Source: a virus
DNA length: 37,656 nucleotides
Virus record (IMG/VR): IMGVR_UViG_3300045996_001255
Coordinates: 1-37,656 of that record
Strand: one strand, 5' to 3'
Both the position numbers and the translations under genes were made by a program. The notes beneath the pieces are model-generated. The model saw only the letters and a program-made list of their open reading frames with translations. It was not told where the DNA came from and did not search any database. The number at the start of each line of letters is the position of its first letter. The stretch's first letter is position 1. Of the stretch, positions 1 to 9,655 are shown in pieces.

Positions 1-112
1 GTCGCGGTAAAGGAAGAAAGCAAGGAAGCTATCAAGGAAGCTACCAAGCTAGAAAGCAAGAAAGAAAGCGAACTAGAAAGCAAGACCGAAACCGCTCCTC
101 AAACAAAGACTG
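1..112 (+). repeat. Low-complexity ESK/EAK-rich segment of the virion polymerase
   Basis: In-frame repeats of a GAAAGCAAG-like unit encode Glu-Ser-Lys runs, with KEAxK variants between them. The base composition is clearly lower in GC than the following sequence, and codons such as GAA, AAG, AGC and CTA are used where the rest of the gene prefers GAG and CTG. It looks like a charged, probably helical or disordered spacer before the polymerase domain, possibly expanded by slippage. Confidence 0.7.
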
Positions 113-3100
113 AGGAAGTGGCTTCGCCGGCTCCCACGGGCACCAAGGCCCTGTTCCCGAACCTGATCCGCCGGGCCGAGAACATGCTCGACCGCGCCTT
201 CAGGCTGGCCCAGGGAGAGCAGGCCCCGAACCGGATCATCGCCCAGGAGCAGACCCCGGCCTCACTGGTCCGGACGGCCCTGAAGAATTCGTCGGCGCTG
301 GCCGCTTTCCTGGCGACCACCGGTCAGGCGCCCAAGCACGAGCTGACCCAAGAGATCGCCGTCCGCTACCAGGCGCTGCTGGCCAATGGCACCGACACCG
401 AGGCGGGTCAGAACCTCAAGGGTATCCTGAAGGCGATGAACACCAGCCTGGCCAAGTTCCTGGCCGATCCCGCCATCCGGGCCAAGCTCAAGAGCGGCGA
501 GCCGGTCAACCGCTGGCAGGACGGTAAGGCGCTGAACATCCTCGACGAGGCGGACGGCAAGCTCAAATACAACGAGTTCCTTCAGCAGGCAGCAGCCCTG
601 GCCGGCATCCAGTGGTACCTGACCGCCAACAACTTCACCAAGGAACTCTCGCTCGAAGATCTCTCGGAGATCACCGGCCTCGATGCGGACGCCGTCCAGT
701 CGCTGTCCAAGACAGAGATCGATAACCTCAGCCAGGGTGTCAGTCTCGACGACGCGATCGGCAACCTGTCCGGCCTGATCACCCAGTTCTGGGGCCTGAA
801 GTCGGACGCCGCAGCCGACCTGGCCTATGCTCAGGGCATTCCCCAGGCGGTCGCCGCCGAGGTGCTCCAGGCTCTGATCAAGCAGGGCCTGGTGACCAAG
901 CCGCCGTCTGTCCGGCTGGGGCCTGAGCACGGCCTGGCCGAGGAGCGGACGATTGACCGCTACGTGGTCGAGTCTCTCGATGAGCAGGACCCGCTGAAGG
1001 GCTATCCGACCGCGATCCAGGACGCGGTGATGATCGAGCCCACCGAGGTGGTCTTCCTCGGCGAGGATCTTCCCCCGGTGGCCAAGCGCCAGATGAACAA
1101 CCCGGATGTCGCCAATACGCCGGAACAGATCCAGGCCCTGGAGAACGAGCAGAAGACGCCGTTCTACATCAACGAGACGATGCTGAACATCTACGCAGCA
1201 CTCGGCGTGGACGGCATGGTCACGCTGTTCGGCGCCGGGGATACCTCCAAGCGGGTGCTCAACGAGACCCACGCCAAGACTTTGGAAGGCCAAAACCGGA
1301 TGGTCCTGTCCTCGCTCGGCAGCCTGTCTTCCCTCTTGGATCAGGTCAACAACCGGGCCTCGGCCCTGGGGGTCAAGCCTGCTGAGGTGGCGATCCGCTA
1401 CGGCTACAACTTCTCCCGTGTCGGCCGCATGCAGATGCTGGGCAGCTATAACCCCCAGGCGAGCAAGCTGGTCCGCGAAGCGGTCCTGCCGACCTGGAGC
1501 ACGCTCGATCTGTCCGACCGCGGCAGCGAAGCCTCCCGCTCGTTCTTCCTCGGCATGGCCCAGGCGCTGGACATCAAGGTTCACAAGAAGGGCATCGACC
1601 AGTCGGTCACCGAGGTTCAGGCCCTGCTGTCCGGCGCTCTGGCTCCGGCGGTCGCGATGCTGGCTGACCTGGACCCGGTCGATCCCGTGCTGGACGCCGA
1701 CGCCCTCAAGGATATCTTTAAGGACGCCAAGGTGCCGGTCTCGGCGATCGCGCTGCACGCCCTGTCCGAGTACGCCCGCTACACCCAGGCCGGACCCAAG
1801 GAACTGACAGCCTTCCGCACCGGTCTCTATGTCGAGGCCGACGGTGTCACCAACGGTCCCATCAATGCCATGGTGCTGATGAGCGTCGGCAAGTTCACGC
1901 CCCAGTGGGTCCATAACGTGGCCAAGGGTGGTTTGTCGTTTGGTTCACCTAAGACCATGTTTGAGCTGAACCAGCGGGACAGCACCGATCTGTACGGCGC
2001 CTCGGCTGAGGCGACCGGCCAGCGTCTCAAGGCGCTGGACAAAGTGCTCCGCCACCAGGGGCAGGGTCTGGTCGAGCAGGCGGCCCAGCTCTACGGCATG
2101 ATGTCGCTGCTGGGGATGAAGGGCGTTGATTTCGATCCGAACCGCCCCGAGGGCAACCAGCTCAAGATCGACCGCAACATCGCCAAGAACCCGCTGACCA
2201 TCACGATCTACGGCTCGTCGGCTCCCGGCATCGCCAACAAGCTGGTCAGCATGCTGGCCGACGAGGTCCATGCCCGGATGTCGGTCGCCGCCGAGGCGAT
2301 GAAGAAGGACTCCAAACTTAGCTTTGTGGATGCCCTGTTCCCCGGCGAACCGGAGAAGGGCCGCCAGCTCGCCCAGATGATCAACGACCTGACCACCCAG
2401 AAAGTCACCTTCAACAAGGCAAAGAACGAGTATTCCCTGGTCAGCGTGCCGACCCATGACCGGGCTCCCGATCCGGTCACGTTCAAGTTCGACAAGCTGG
2501 AGCTTGATGCTCTCCGGGCGAACATGCTGAACCTGCTGGTCAACCCGATGCGGGACGGCATCACCGAGGTGGTCGGCGAGCCCCTGATGAAGGCGGTGAC
2601 CCAGCTCCGCATGGCGACCCAGGCACAGAGCATCGTGCTGGAGCAGCTCTACAAGCAGGGCATCGAGGACGCCATCAAGGAGCGCCAGAAGGCGGACCCG
2701 GACTTCCGCAAGGGCGACTTCCTGTCCCAGGCCGACCTTGCCAAGGTCCTTCAGCGGCTGAAGGGTATCTCTCCCTTGGTTCAGGCCGCCGGCCAGGTCT
2801 TCATGATCACCAAGAGCCAGAAGATCTCCCGCGACAAACATGCCTTCGCCCGCGCCCTTGACGGCACGATGCGGACCACGGCCCAGGTCTACGCCCCGAC
2901 CAACGCCGGGGTCGCCGGCATCCCGTTCACGACGATCGGCTTCGGCGACGGCGTCATGATGCTGAACCTGGCGCTGGACACCGCGGTCCAGGGCACCCTG
3001 AAGATCTTCGACGGCATGAACATGCCTCTGGATAAACTTGGGGATTACAGCCGCAAGGCCAACAAAGCTGTCTCGCAGTCCTGGGCGAACAATCCGCTCC

Positions 3101-6100
3101 GGGCCGTGGCCGAGACCTACGCCAAGTTCGTCGAGAACAAGGACCAGATCGCAGCCTCCCTGGATCGGGAAGCCGCCGAGATCGCGGACCCGGCCAAGCG
3201 GATCTACAACCAGACCCTGGTGCGGGCGCTGTTCGAGGATGCCAAGAAGGGCCAGGTCCTGCCGACCGAGACGATCCTGGCCCAGATCGTCCGGTTCCAG
3301 GCAAACCTCAACTGGGCGGCCGACTCGGTCGAGGCCCGGCACAGGGCCATGGCCGATGTCGCGATGAGCGTGGACCAGATGGCGGCGGCCGGTGCCCCCT
3401 ACGTCAACAGCCGGCCGGGAGCCGTTCTGCCCGAGCTGACCACGGACCAGACGGTCGAGCTGCTGGAGGACCGCTACCGGTTCCACCTCGCCAACAAGAC
3501 GGTTGCTCCCGCCGCTCCGGCACCGGCCACGCCTAAGCCTGTGGATAAGCCGGCTGTCAAAGTTGCGGCCGCACCGGCTCCGGTACTGGATCTGGGCAAG
3601 ATCGGCCGCACGGACAAGGCCAGCGGCGTTCGCCTGATCGGCTTCACGGCACTGAAGAAGCTGGCCCGCAAGAGCGGTTTCAGCGAGGGCCAGAAGGTGA
3701 TCCTGGGCGAGATCCTGCGCTCGCTGGGAACCAAGGAATACACCGTGGTCTCCGGCTCCGCCGAACAGATCGCGGCCTACCAGAAGGCGCGGGGTCTGAC
3801 CGGCCTGAATGCCAGGCAGACCGGCGACAGCCGGGTTCACGGCTATGTCTCGATCGGCGACCGGACGATCTACCTGATCGACCCCTCCCCCGAGACGCTG
3901 GTTCACGAGCTGGTCCACGCCGCGACCTTCGAGATATTGGCGGCGCACTACCAGGGCCGGACCCAGGGCGAGGATGCCAAAGTGGTTTCGGACACCGTTC
4001 AGCGGCTCGAAGCCATGATGGACCAGTTCCTCGGCATGCCGGTCGATCCGGTCACGACTCCGATCGAGATCCAGGAAGCGATCGAGCGTGCCAAGTCCCA
4101 GATCGAGAACGCCGAGTCGCCGGCCGAAGCGCTCAACGAGTTCATGGCCTGGGGCCTGACCAACCAGCAAGTTGCCTCTAAGCTGAAGGACACCAAAGTA
4201 AACCCGTGGGTCCAGCTCGCCAAGGATGTCTTCAAGGCGCTCAAGTCCCTGATCTGGGGCCGCAAGAAAGCCCCGGCCGTTGCCGACGACGTGCTCTCGA
4301 ACCTCCAGTTCAACGCCGGTATCCTGGTCCGGACCCAGCTTAACATCTCCTCTCTGGTTCAGAGTGCTACGCTGTTCCACCAGTCGAACGGGATGTCCAA
4401 CCGGCTGGTCCAGCTTCGGGATGCCCTCGACGCCAAGGTGATCGGCCTGCTCAACGGCTCGCCCAACCGGAATCTTGCGCTCCAGGCCGAGCTGAGCGAT
4501 GTCATGGACCTGACGGCCGATGTCACCGACGCCTTCGCCGCGGAATTCTCGATGGACGCCGGGCAGCGCTCCACCTTCGAGATGGTGGTCAAGGCCCTGG
4601 CGCTGCGGACGGAGGTGGATAGCTCGGGCATGGCCCGGCTTCAGGAGATCTACGCCCACGTCATCAAGAACCTGAACCTGGCCAGCTTCGTTCCGGAGAA
4701 CCCGGTCGATCGGCAGGCGGAGGAGCAGTATTCGGCCCTGAAATACAACCTCATCCTGGGCAAGACGATCCGCCGCAACGATCCGCAGGGGCGCTCCACG
4801 CTGCTGCCGGCCTTCCTGGCTCTGGCCCTGGTCAACGACGAGTTCCGCCAGGTGCTCTCCAATATCGAGCTGCCCAAGACCGCCCGGAACGCCGCCGGGA
4901 CGGTGGACGCCAGCCTGGAGAACGTCGGCGCCGAATGGATGGACTGGCTGTCCCGCACCCTGTCGGGCGAGGGCAAGAGCCGGAATGTGAGCCAAGCGGT
5001 TGACCGGCTGGCCGATCAGATCACCAAGTCGGCCCTGGCCGAGCAGACCCTGATTTCCGAGATCGGCTCCAAGGCCCAGGGGACCAGCGAGAGCGTCAAC
5101 CGGGCGATGGCCAACGGGCTCGATACCCTGGCGGACAAGACCATCCTGCTGAACCAGAAGCTCCAGCAGGGCGCCTCTCCCAAGGCGGTCAAGGCGCTCG
5201 GCTCGGTCGCCGAGACGCTGACCCGGATGGCCTCGGAGAAGAACGGTGACGCGGTCTCGGTCGGCATCATGGATGCCGCCAGCCGGACGAAACTCTGGAA
5301 GCCGGTGTTCGACCTGATCAACGAGGCGGTCGGCCGCACCCTGGAGAACGGCCCGGTCTACGACATGATCAAGCAGGTCCGGGCGGTGGCTCAGCAGCTC
5401 CGCCAGGAGTTCCGCGACACGGTGCCCCGCGTGATCTCGGCCAAGTTCAGCCGGACCCTGACCGAACCGGAATGGTCGGCGCTGTATGTCGGTTTGGGCA
5501 AGACCGATCTCGCGGTGCTGATGGAGGGGTCCACCCTCCAAGAAACCTTGGGGGTGCTGACCGGCAACCGGGCGCTGAACGCCCGGATCAGCGATCTTGA
5601 AGGTCAGATCCAGCGGAGCAATCCCGGCTCCTGGTCGCTCTACCAGGACAAGATGGAGCAGCTCGCCTCCTTCATGGTGACCGGCAAGACCAAGGGCAAC
5701 CTGCTGCGCAACGTTCACGCGATCAGCCGGCTGCTCGGGATCGACAAGCCCAAGGGCTGGCAGCTCCCCGACGACACCGTGGTCCGCCAAATGGACAAGC
5801 TGGTCACGCTCTACGCGGTGAAGGCGATGTCCCAGGCTGAGCGGGACACGGTTGCCTCCTTGGTTCAGGCCGAAGGCGACGGCGTCGGGTTCACTCTCAA
5901 CTACCTGGTCGGCCAGCGCCGGGCCGAGATGGAGAAGGCGCTGACGGGCAAGGCGCTGTTCAACCACTACAAGGGGCATCTGCCGAGCGAGACTCGGAAG
6001 GGTGTCTCCCTGACGGTGGCCGACGACCGTAAGGCCGCCAAGCTGCGCGAGCAGGGCTACGTCCGGGTGGCCGGTTATGCGGGCAGCATCCTGGAGAGCC

Positions 6101-7713
6101 GCCGGGGATCGATCGGCTACTACCACGCGCCGATCAGCGGCCGGGCGGCGTTCACTCAGGGTATCTTGCAGAACATCAAGCAGACCGCCAGCGGCGTCGA
6201 TCAGGCCACCGGCTACACCACTGGTCTGGTCGCCGGCCGTATCCTCGACCGCTTCAAGATCGCGACCTTCGCCCGCTCCATGAACGGCGAGCCGAGCGGC
6301 ACGGAAGTCCTGCTGCCGGTCTACTCGGATGTCGGTCAGGTGATCGCCTTCGAGCGGGCGGTGGACCCCACCCAGCTCCAGCGGATCAAGCCGTCCAGCA
6401 ACCTGGCCGACATGATCGGTGTCTGGCGCGGCCGTCAGCTTGAGGAGGGCTTCGCCCAGACGACCAACGAAACGCTGGTGGACCGGCTGTACCAGATGCA
6501 TCGCGACGATCTCCGGGCCAGTGCCTCGAACCAGAGCAAGTACATCAACCTGTTCGACGGCGGTAACAGCGCCGTCATCCGGGATGCGGTGTCGCTGTTC
6601 TCGGACGAGACGATGGAGTACATCCGGGACAAGTTCGGCACCGAGTTCTGGGTCCGCCGGGACCAGGTGGACAACGCCGTCGGCTACCGCATGGCGTCCG
6701 TCCGGGACCTGTTCGACGCGGAGAAGTCGCCGCTCTCGACGAACGCCCAGGCCAACCTGAAGAAGGCCCTGGTCGGTCTGACCAGCCCGGAGGTGTTCCG
6801 CTACCTGGTTCAGGGCGAGCAGGCGGTGCAGGGCTTCGTCCACAGCATGCGCGAGAACATCGTGATCCGGTCGATGATCGTGCCGGCCTACAACGCGGCG
6901 TCCAACATGGTCCAGCTCGCGATGAAGGGGGTTCCCTGGAACGACATCGGCAAGGGGGCGGGAACCAAGCTGAGCGAGATCCACGGCTATACCCGGACCC
7001 GGCTGCGCGAGGTCGAGCTGGAGGCTGAGCTGCGGGCTGCCGGGACCGATCCGATCCTGGCGCGCAGGCTCCAGACCGAGATCGACACGATCCAGGACAG
7101 CTACAGGCGCCTCAGCATCTGGCCGCTGATCGAGGCCGGCGAGTTCTCCACTGTGGCGGACGTGGGCATGACGGCGGAAGACCTGGAGATCACGTCGGGC
7201 AATCTCGCTGGCTTCGTCCGCAAGCAGATCGACAAGCTGCCGCCCAAGCTCCAGACGGCGGCCCGCTACGGTCTGGTGTCACGGGACACGGCCCTGTTCG
7301 CCGGTCTCCAGAAGGCGGTCCAGTACGGCGACTTCGTCGCCAAGGCGATCCTCTATGATGATCTGGTCAAGCGCCGGAAGCTGTCCTCCAAGGACGCCCT
7401 GGTCAGGGTCACCGAGGCTTTCGTCAACTACGACTTCCTGCCCGGCCGGGCCAGGAACTATCTGGAGAGCATCGGTCTGCTCTGGTTCTTCAACTACAAG
7501 ATCCGGATCGCCAAGCAGGCCCTGATCATGCTGCGGGAGAACCCGCTCCAGGCCCTGATCGGGACCGCCCTGCCGTTGCCGGACGGGGTCGGCACGACCC
7601 TGGAGGACAACGTGTTCACCAAGCTGGCCGAGGGTTCGCTGCCCTACTCGGTGGGGCCGGAGATGGCCTTCCGGGGCATGCACATGAACCCCTGGTACAA
7701 CCTCGCTTTCTAA
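1..7713 (+). CDS. Virion RNA polymerase (N4 gp50-like), 5'-truncated by window edge
   Basis: This is the DNA-dependent RNA polymerase that N4-type phages package and inject to transcribe early genes. The frame is open from base 1, so the true start lies upstream; a GTG at 118 is only an internal codon. About 2570 residues are visible. Single-subunit T7-like motifs appear in order: the (T/D)xxGR-type motif FSRVGRM at 1411-1431, motif A EADGVTNGP with its Asp at 1840-1842, motif B R-x3-K-x7-YG at 2173-2214, and a motif C candidate FGDG with its Asp at 2947-2949. Their spacing closely fits the N4 mini-vRNAP catalytic residues as I recall them. An Ala/Pro linker (about 3508-3593) leads to a zincin-like HELVH at 3904-3918 with a possible third ligand Glu at 4138-4140. 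The C-terminal ~1100 residues are unassigned; in N4 the C-terminal part is linked to packaging. It converges with the minus-strand genes at the terminator after 7713. Confidence 0.93.
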   Translation, partial: VAVKEESKEAIKEATKLESKKESELESKTETAPQTKTEEVASPAPTGTKALFPNLIRRAENMLDRAFRLAQGEQAPNRIIAQEQTPASLVRTALKNSSALAAFLATTGQAPKHELTQEIAVRYQALLANGTDTEAGQNLKGILKAMNTSLAKFLADPAIRAKLKSGEPVNRWQDGKALNILDEADGKLKYNEFLQQAAALAGIQWYLTANNFTKELSLEDLSEITGLDADAVQSLSKTEIDNLSQGVSLDDAIGNLSGLITQFWGLKSDAAADLAYAQGIPQAVAAEVLQALIKQGLVTKPPSVRLGPEHGLAEERTIDRYVVESLDEQDPLKGYPTAIQDAVMIEPTEVVFLGEDLPPVAKRQMNNPDVANTPEQIQALENEQKTPFYINETMLNIYAALGVDGMVTLFGAGDTSKRVLNETHAKTLEGQNRMVLSSLGSLSSLLDQVNNRASALGVKPAEVAIRYGYNFSRVGRMQMLGSYNPQASKLVREAVLPTWSTLDLSDRGSEASRSFFLGMAQALDIKVHKKGIDQSVTEVQALLSGALAPAVAMLADLDPVDPVLDADALKDIFKDAKVPVSAIALHALSEYARYTQAGPKELTAFRTGLYVEADGVTNGPINAMVLMSVGKFTPQWVHNVAKGGLSFGSPKTMFELNQRDSTDLYGASAEATGQRLKALDKVLRHQGQGLVEQAAQLYGMMSLLGMKGVDFDPNRPEGNQLKIDRNIAKNPLTITIYGSSAPGIANKLVSMLADEVHARMSVAAEAMKKDSKLSFVDALFPGEPEKGRQLAQMINDLTTQKVTFNKAKNEYSLVSVPTHDRAPDPVTFKFDKLELDALRANMLNLLVNPMRDGITEVVGEPLMKAVTQLRMATQAQSIVLEQLYKQGIEDAIKERQKADPDFRKGDFLSQADLAKVLQRLKGISPLVQAAGQVFMITKSQKISRDKHAFARALDGTMRTTAQVYAPTNAGVAGIPFTTIGFGDGVMMLNLALDTAVQGTLKIFDGMNMPLDKLGDYSRKANKAVSQSWANNPLRAVAETYAKFVENKDQIAASLDREAAEIADPAKRIYNQTLVRALFEDAKKGQVLPTETILAQIVRFQANLNWAADSVEARHRAMADVAMSVDQMAAAGAPYVNSRPGAVLPELTTDQTVELLEDRYRFHLANKTVAPAAPAPATPKPVDKPAVKVAAAPAPVLDLGKIGRTDKASGVRLIGFTALKKLARKSGFSEGQKVILGEILRSLGTKEYTVVSGSAEQIAAYQKARGLTGLNARQTGDSRVHGYVSIGDRTIYLIDPSPETLVHELVHAATFEILAAHYQGRTQGEDAKVVSDTVQRLEAMMDQFLGMPVDPVTTPIEIQEAIERAKSQIENAESPAEALNEFMAWGLTNQQVASKLKDTKVNPWVQLAKDVFKALKSLIWGRKKAPAVADDVLSNLQFNAGILVRTQLNISSLVQSATLFHQSNGMSNRLVQLRDALDAKVIGLLNGSPNRNLALQAELSDVMDLTADVTDAFAAEFSMDAGQRSTFEMVVKALALRTEVDSSGMARLQEIYAHVIKNLNLASFVPENPVDRQAEEQYSALKYNLILGKTIRRNDPQGRSTLLPAFLALALVNDEFRQVLSNIELPKTARNAAGTVDASLENVGAEWMDWLSRTLSGEGKSRNVSQAVDRLADQITKSALAEQTLISEIGSKAQGTSESVNRAMANGLDTLADKTILLNQKLQQGASPKAVKALGSVAETLTRMASEKNGDAVSVGIMDAASRTKLWKPVFDLINEAVGRTLENGPVYDMIKQVRAVAQQLRQEFRDTVPRVISAKFSRTLTEPEWSALYVGLGKTDLAVLMEGSTLQETLGVLTGNRALNARISDLEGQIQRSNPGSWSLYQDKMEQLASFMVTGKTKGNLLRNVHAISRLLGIDKPKGWQLPDDTVVRQMDKLVTLYAVKAMSQAERDTVASLVQAEGDGVGFTLNYLVGQRRAEMEKALTGKALFNHYKGHLPSETRKGVSLTVADDRKAAKLREQGYVRVAGYAGSILESRRGSIGYYHAPISGRAAFTQGILQNIKQTASGVDQATGYTTGLVAGRILDRFKIATFARSMNGEPSGTEVLLPVYSDVGQVIAFERAVDPTQLQRIKPSSNLADMIGVWRGRQLEEGFAQTTNETLVDRLYQMHRDDLRASASNQSKYINLFDGGNSAVIRDAVSLFSDETMEYIRDKFGTEFWVRRDQVDNAVGYRMASVRDLFDAEKSPLSTNAQANLKKALVGLTSPEVFRYLVQGEQAVQGFVHSMRENIVIRSMIVPAYNAASNMVQLAMKGVPWNDIGKGAGTKLSEIHGYTRTRLREVELEAELRAAGTDPILARRLQTEIDTIQDSYRRLSIWPLIEAGEFSTVADVGMTAEDLEITSGNLAGFVRKQIDKLPPKLQTAARYGLVSRDTALFAGLQKAVQYGDFVAKAILYDDLVKRRKLSSKDALVRVTEAFVNYDFLPGRARNYLESIGLLWFFNYKIRIAKQALIMLRENPLQALIGTALPLPDGVGTTLEDNVFTKLAEGSLPYSVGPEMAFRGMHMNPWYNLAF

Positions 7714-7735
7714 CCGATAACCTAACCAAAAAAGA

Positions 7736-7763
7736 AGCCCCTCCAAGAAGACTTGGAGGGGCT
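7736..7763. terminator. Bidirectional intrinsic terminator between convergent units
   Basis: A perfect 12-bp stem (AGCCCCTCCAAG with CTTGGAGGGGCT) closes a 4-nt AAGA loop 22 bases after the virion polymerase stop. On the minus strand it is followed by TTC and then six T (7728-7733 on plus), a good Rho-independent terminator for the replication block. On the plus strand the tail is CAGTTTCC, which is weaker. It separates the two convergent transcription units. Confidence 0.9.
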
Positions 7764-7801
7764 CAGTTTCCCCGGTCCAGGGAGGCACAGTCGGACCAGG
7801 A

Positions 7802-8275
7802 TCAGTTGACCGGCTTGCGCAGGTTGGCGAACAGCGACCGGGCGGGCGGTGCCGGCACGTCGGCAGCCTCTTCCTCGATGGCGTCGGCTTCCGGCTCGGC
7901 GGTGTTGGTGTTGGCGGTTTCGGTGACGGTGACGGCTTCCTCAACGGCAGCCGGCTCGACATCGAACGGGACCGATTCGGTTTCCACCACGGGCTCGGCG
8001 ACGACGGGTGCCGGAACGAGCTTCTTGGGAGCGAACGCCTTGACGTTGGTCTCGGCCTTGGGAGTCTCGACCTTGGCCGGAGCGGCTTTCTTGGTGGTGG
8101 CTCCTGCGGGAGGAGAGTAGACGGTGGTCTGGATCAGGTCGATGGTGGCGCCGTCGTCGGTCATGGTGACCTGGATCTCGGTGCCGTCGCTGATGACCAG
8201 CTTCTGGGAGATGTAGTCTACCAGGGCCTGCTGGACGATCTGGGCGATCTCCGCCTGGGCTAGAAGGATCTTCAT
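7802..8275 (-). CDS. Hypothetical protein with Pro/Ala/Glu-rich tail
   Basis: 157 residues of unknown function. The first ~55 residues look folded (helical start MKILLAQAEIAQIVQQALV, then a short beta-like stretch). The rest is a long Ala/Pro/Glu/Val-rich acidic region, probably disordered, ending in a short basic segment (SLFANLRKPVN). The start ATG lies 6 bases after the RuvC-like gene's stop. It is the last gene of the minus-strand replication block, just before the bidirectional terminator. Its position downstream of the SSB and resolvase suggests a DNA-replication accessory role, but I recognise no family. Confidence 0.8.
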   Translation of the reverse strand: MKILLAQAEIAQIVQQALVDYISQKLVISDGTEIQVTMTDDGATIDLIQTTVYSPPAGATTKKAAPAKVETPKAETNVKAFAPKKLVPAPVVAEPVVETESVPFDVEPAAVEEAVTVTETANTNTAEPEADAIEEEAADVPAPPARSLFANLRKPVN

Positions 8276-8281
8276 GGGGGT

Positions 8282-8836
8282 CTATACCTGCTGGTTGATG
8301 CGCATGATGTTCTGGAAGAGGGGCGTCAACACCCCGGCATGAATGGTGGCGATGGCGTCGGCGACGTGCTCCGCATTCTTGGTCAGCTTTCCCCGGAACA
8401 GGGGGAAGTTGGCTTTAGGATAAAGTTTAAGGGCCTCGGCAATCATCTGTTCCTTGGTCGCAGTCTTGCAACCGGTGAAGGCTTTCTTGACCTCGGTCGG
8501 TGACACCTCGATCAGTTGGATACCCTCGGCCCGGATGGTGCCCAGGATGCCGACGCAGACCCCGTAGGAGGCCATGGCGCGGGCACTCTGGGAACCCACC
8601 GGAACCTCGACGAACACCAGCATGGCCTTGCGGGCGGCCGACAGGACGCCGAGTGCCAACTGCTCGGCGATGGCCAAGTCGGTGGAGTTCTGCCGGACCT
8701 GTTTGCCCTTTGGGTCGTTGGGCTCGATGATCGAGAGACGGGGCGTGTCGAGATACCCCGTCTCCAGATCGAGGACGCTTTCGGCAAGACCCCAGTGACG
8801 TAAACTTGGGTCCATGCCGAGAACGGGGAGCTTCAC
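8282..8836 (-). CDS. RuvC-like Holliday junction resolvase
   Basis: A predicted RNase H-fold endonuclease that would resolve four-way junctions or branched replication intermediates. 184 residues. The N-terminal strand and first catalytic Asp are in LPVLGMDPSLRHWGLAE. The second acidic residue is the Glu of VFVEVPVGSQSARAMASYG, and the C-terminal motif is EHVADAIA (His/Asp of RuvC motif III). I chose the GTG at 8836, 4 bases after the SSB stop, because the ATG at 8815 would delete the first beta-strand carrying the catalytic Asp. An upstream extension overlapping the SSB C-terminus is low-complexity and unlikely. It is probably translated by coupling to the SSB gene. Confidence 0.85.
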   Translation of the reverse strand: MKLPVLGMDPSLRHWGLAESVLDLETGYLDTPRLSIIEPNDPKGKQVRQNSTDLAIAEQLALGVLSAARKAMLVFVEVPVGSQSARAMASYGVCVGILGTIRAEGIQLIEVSPTEVKKAFTGCKTATKEQMIAEALKLYPKANFPLFRGKLTKNAEHVADAIATIHAGVLTPLFQNIMRINQQV

Positions 8837-8840
8837 GGGA

Positions 8841-9593
8841 TCAGCCGCCGAACAGGCTCTTGCGGGCGGTCTGGACGCCGGCGACGGGCGCTGCCGCACC
8901 GGCCTTGGGCGGACGACCGGCACCGGCGGTTCCGGCTTCGCCGTCCTTGATCGTCCGCTTGTCCCGGACCTGGTCCTTGTTGCGGGCGAGCCAGGCTTCC
9001 TGGAACTTGGGCTCGTCCTGGCCGTTCCTCGCCTCGGCGACCGACAGCTTCAGCGTCGGGTGGAACACCTTGTCGATGAAGTTCTCTTCGCGCGTCTCGG
9101 CCGTGGCGACGTATTCGGTGCCCTGCTTGACGTTCTTGTTGACGATCTGCTTGATGATGCCGAGCGAGACTTCCTGACCGATCGCTTCCGTAATCATCGG
9201 GACCGACTTCGGCATCTCCTTCTTGGCCTCGAAGTCGTAGACGTTGATGACCTTCTCCTCGCTCTCCTGCTCGGCCAGCGGCTTGCCGGTGGCGATCAGG
9301 CAGAGGTCGTCGGCCACCGTGAAGCCGGGCAGCGGGACCTTCTTGGTGCGGTCGTCCTTGTTCAGGAAGAAGTTCTTGCCTTCCTTGTTGGTGACGTAGA
9401 CCGTCTCGCGGTATTCCTTGCCGTTGGACAGCTCGGCGAGCAGCGTGATCGACATGGCGCCGCCGGCGGACTGGCCGGCGTAGAGGGCCTTGATCTTGGC
9501 GGTGTAGACGCCGCTGTCGAGCGGCGAGAATCCACCCAGGCGGTCCTGGGACTGTTCGAGACCTTCGGAGGTCAGTTTACCAAACAAGCTCAT
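8841..9593 (-). CDS. Probable single-stranded DNA-binding protein (N4 gp45-like position)
   Basis: 250 residues. It follows the RecA-like ATPase gene and precedes the resolvase, the position of the SSB region in N4-type genomes. The sequence has an OB-like beta-rich core after residue 25 (GVYTAKIKALYAGQSAGGA, SITLLAELSNGKEYRETVYV, then a Lys-rich loop), followed by a charged helical part and an Ala/Gly/Pro-rich tail ending in SLFGG. N4 SSB also activates late transcription by host RNA polymerase, and that role may apply here. The assignment rests on context and overall character rather than a diagnostic motif; the alternative is an N4 gp44-like protein of unknown function. Confidence 0.65.
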   Translation of the reverse strand: MSLFGKLTSEGLEQSQDRLGGFSPLDSGVYTAKIKALYAGQSAGGAMSITLLAELSNGKEYRETVYVTNKEGKNFFLNKDDRTKKVPLPGFTVADDLCLIATGKPLAEQESEEKVINVYDFEAKKEMPKSVPMITEAIGQEVSLGIIKQIVNKNVKQGTEYVATAETREENFIDKVFHPTLKLSVAEARNGQDEPKFQEAWLARNKDQVRDKRTIKDGEAGTAGAGRPPKAGAAAPVAGVQTARKSLFGG

Positions 9594-9655
9594 GGGGGGT
9601 GTGCTTTCTCTAACTAACGTTGGGGGTACGGCGAGGGCCGACCATTATCTGGATA

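Noticed and set aside
1945-6984. 1679-residue open frame on the minus strand opposite the virion polymerase
   Set aside because: It mirrors the high-GC codon structure of the plus gene; it has repetitive Arg/Gly/Val/Asp composition and no domain, so it is an antisense shadow.
8837-8923. Longer RuvC-like protein starting inside the SSB gene
   Set aside because: The extra N-terminus is Arg/Pro-rich and lies before the first beta-strand where RuvC proteins begin.
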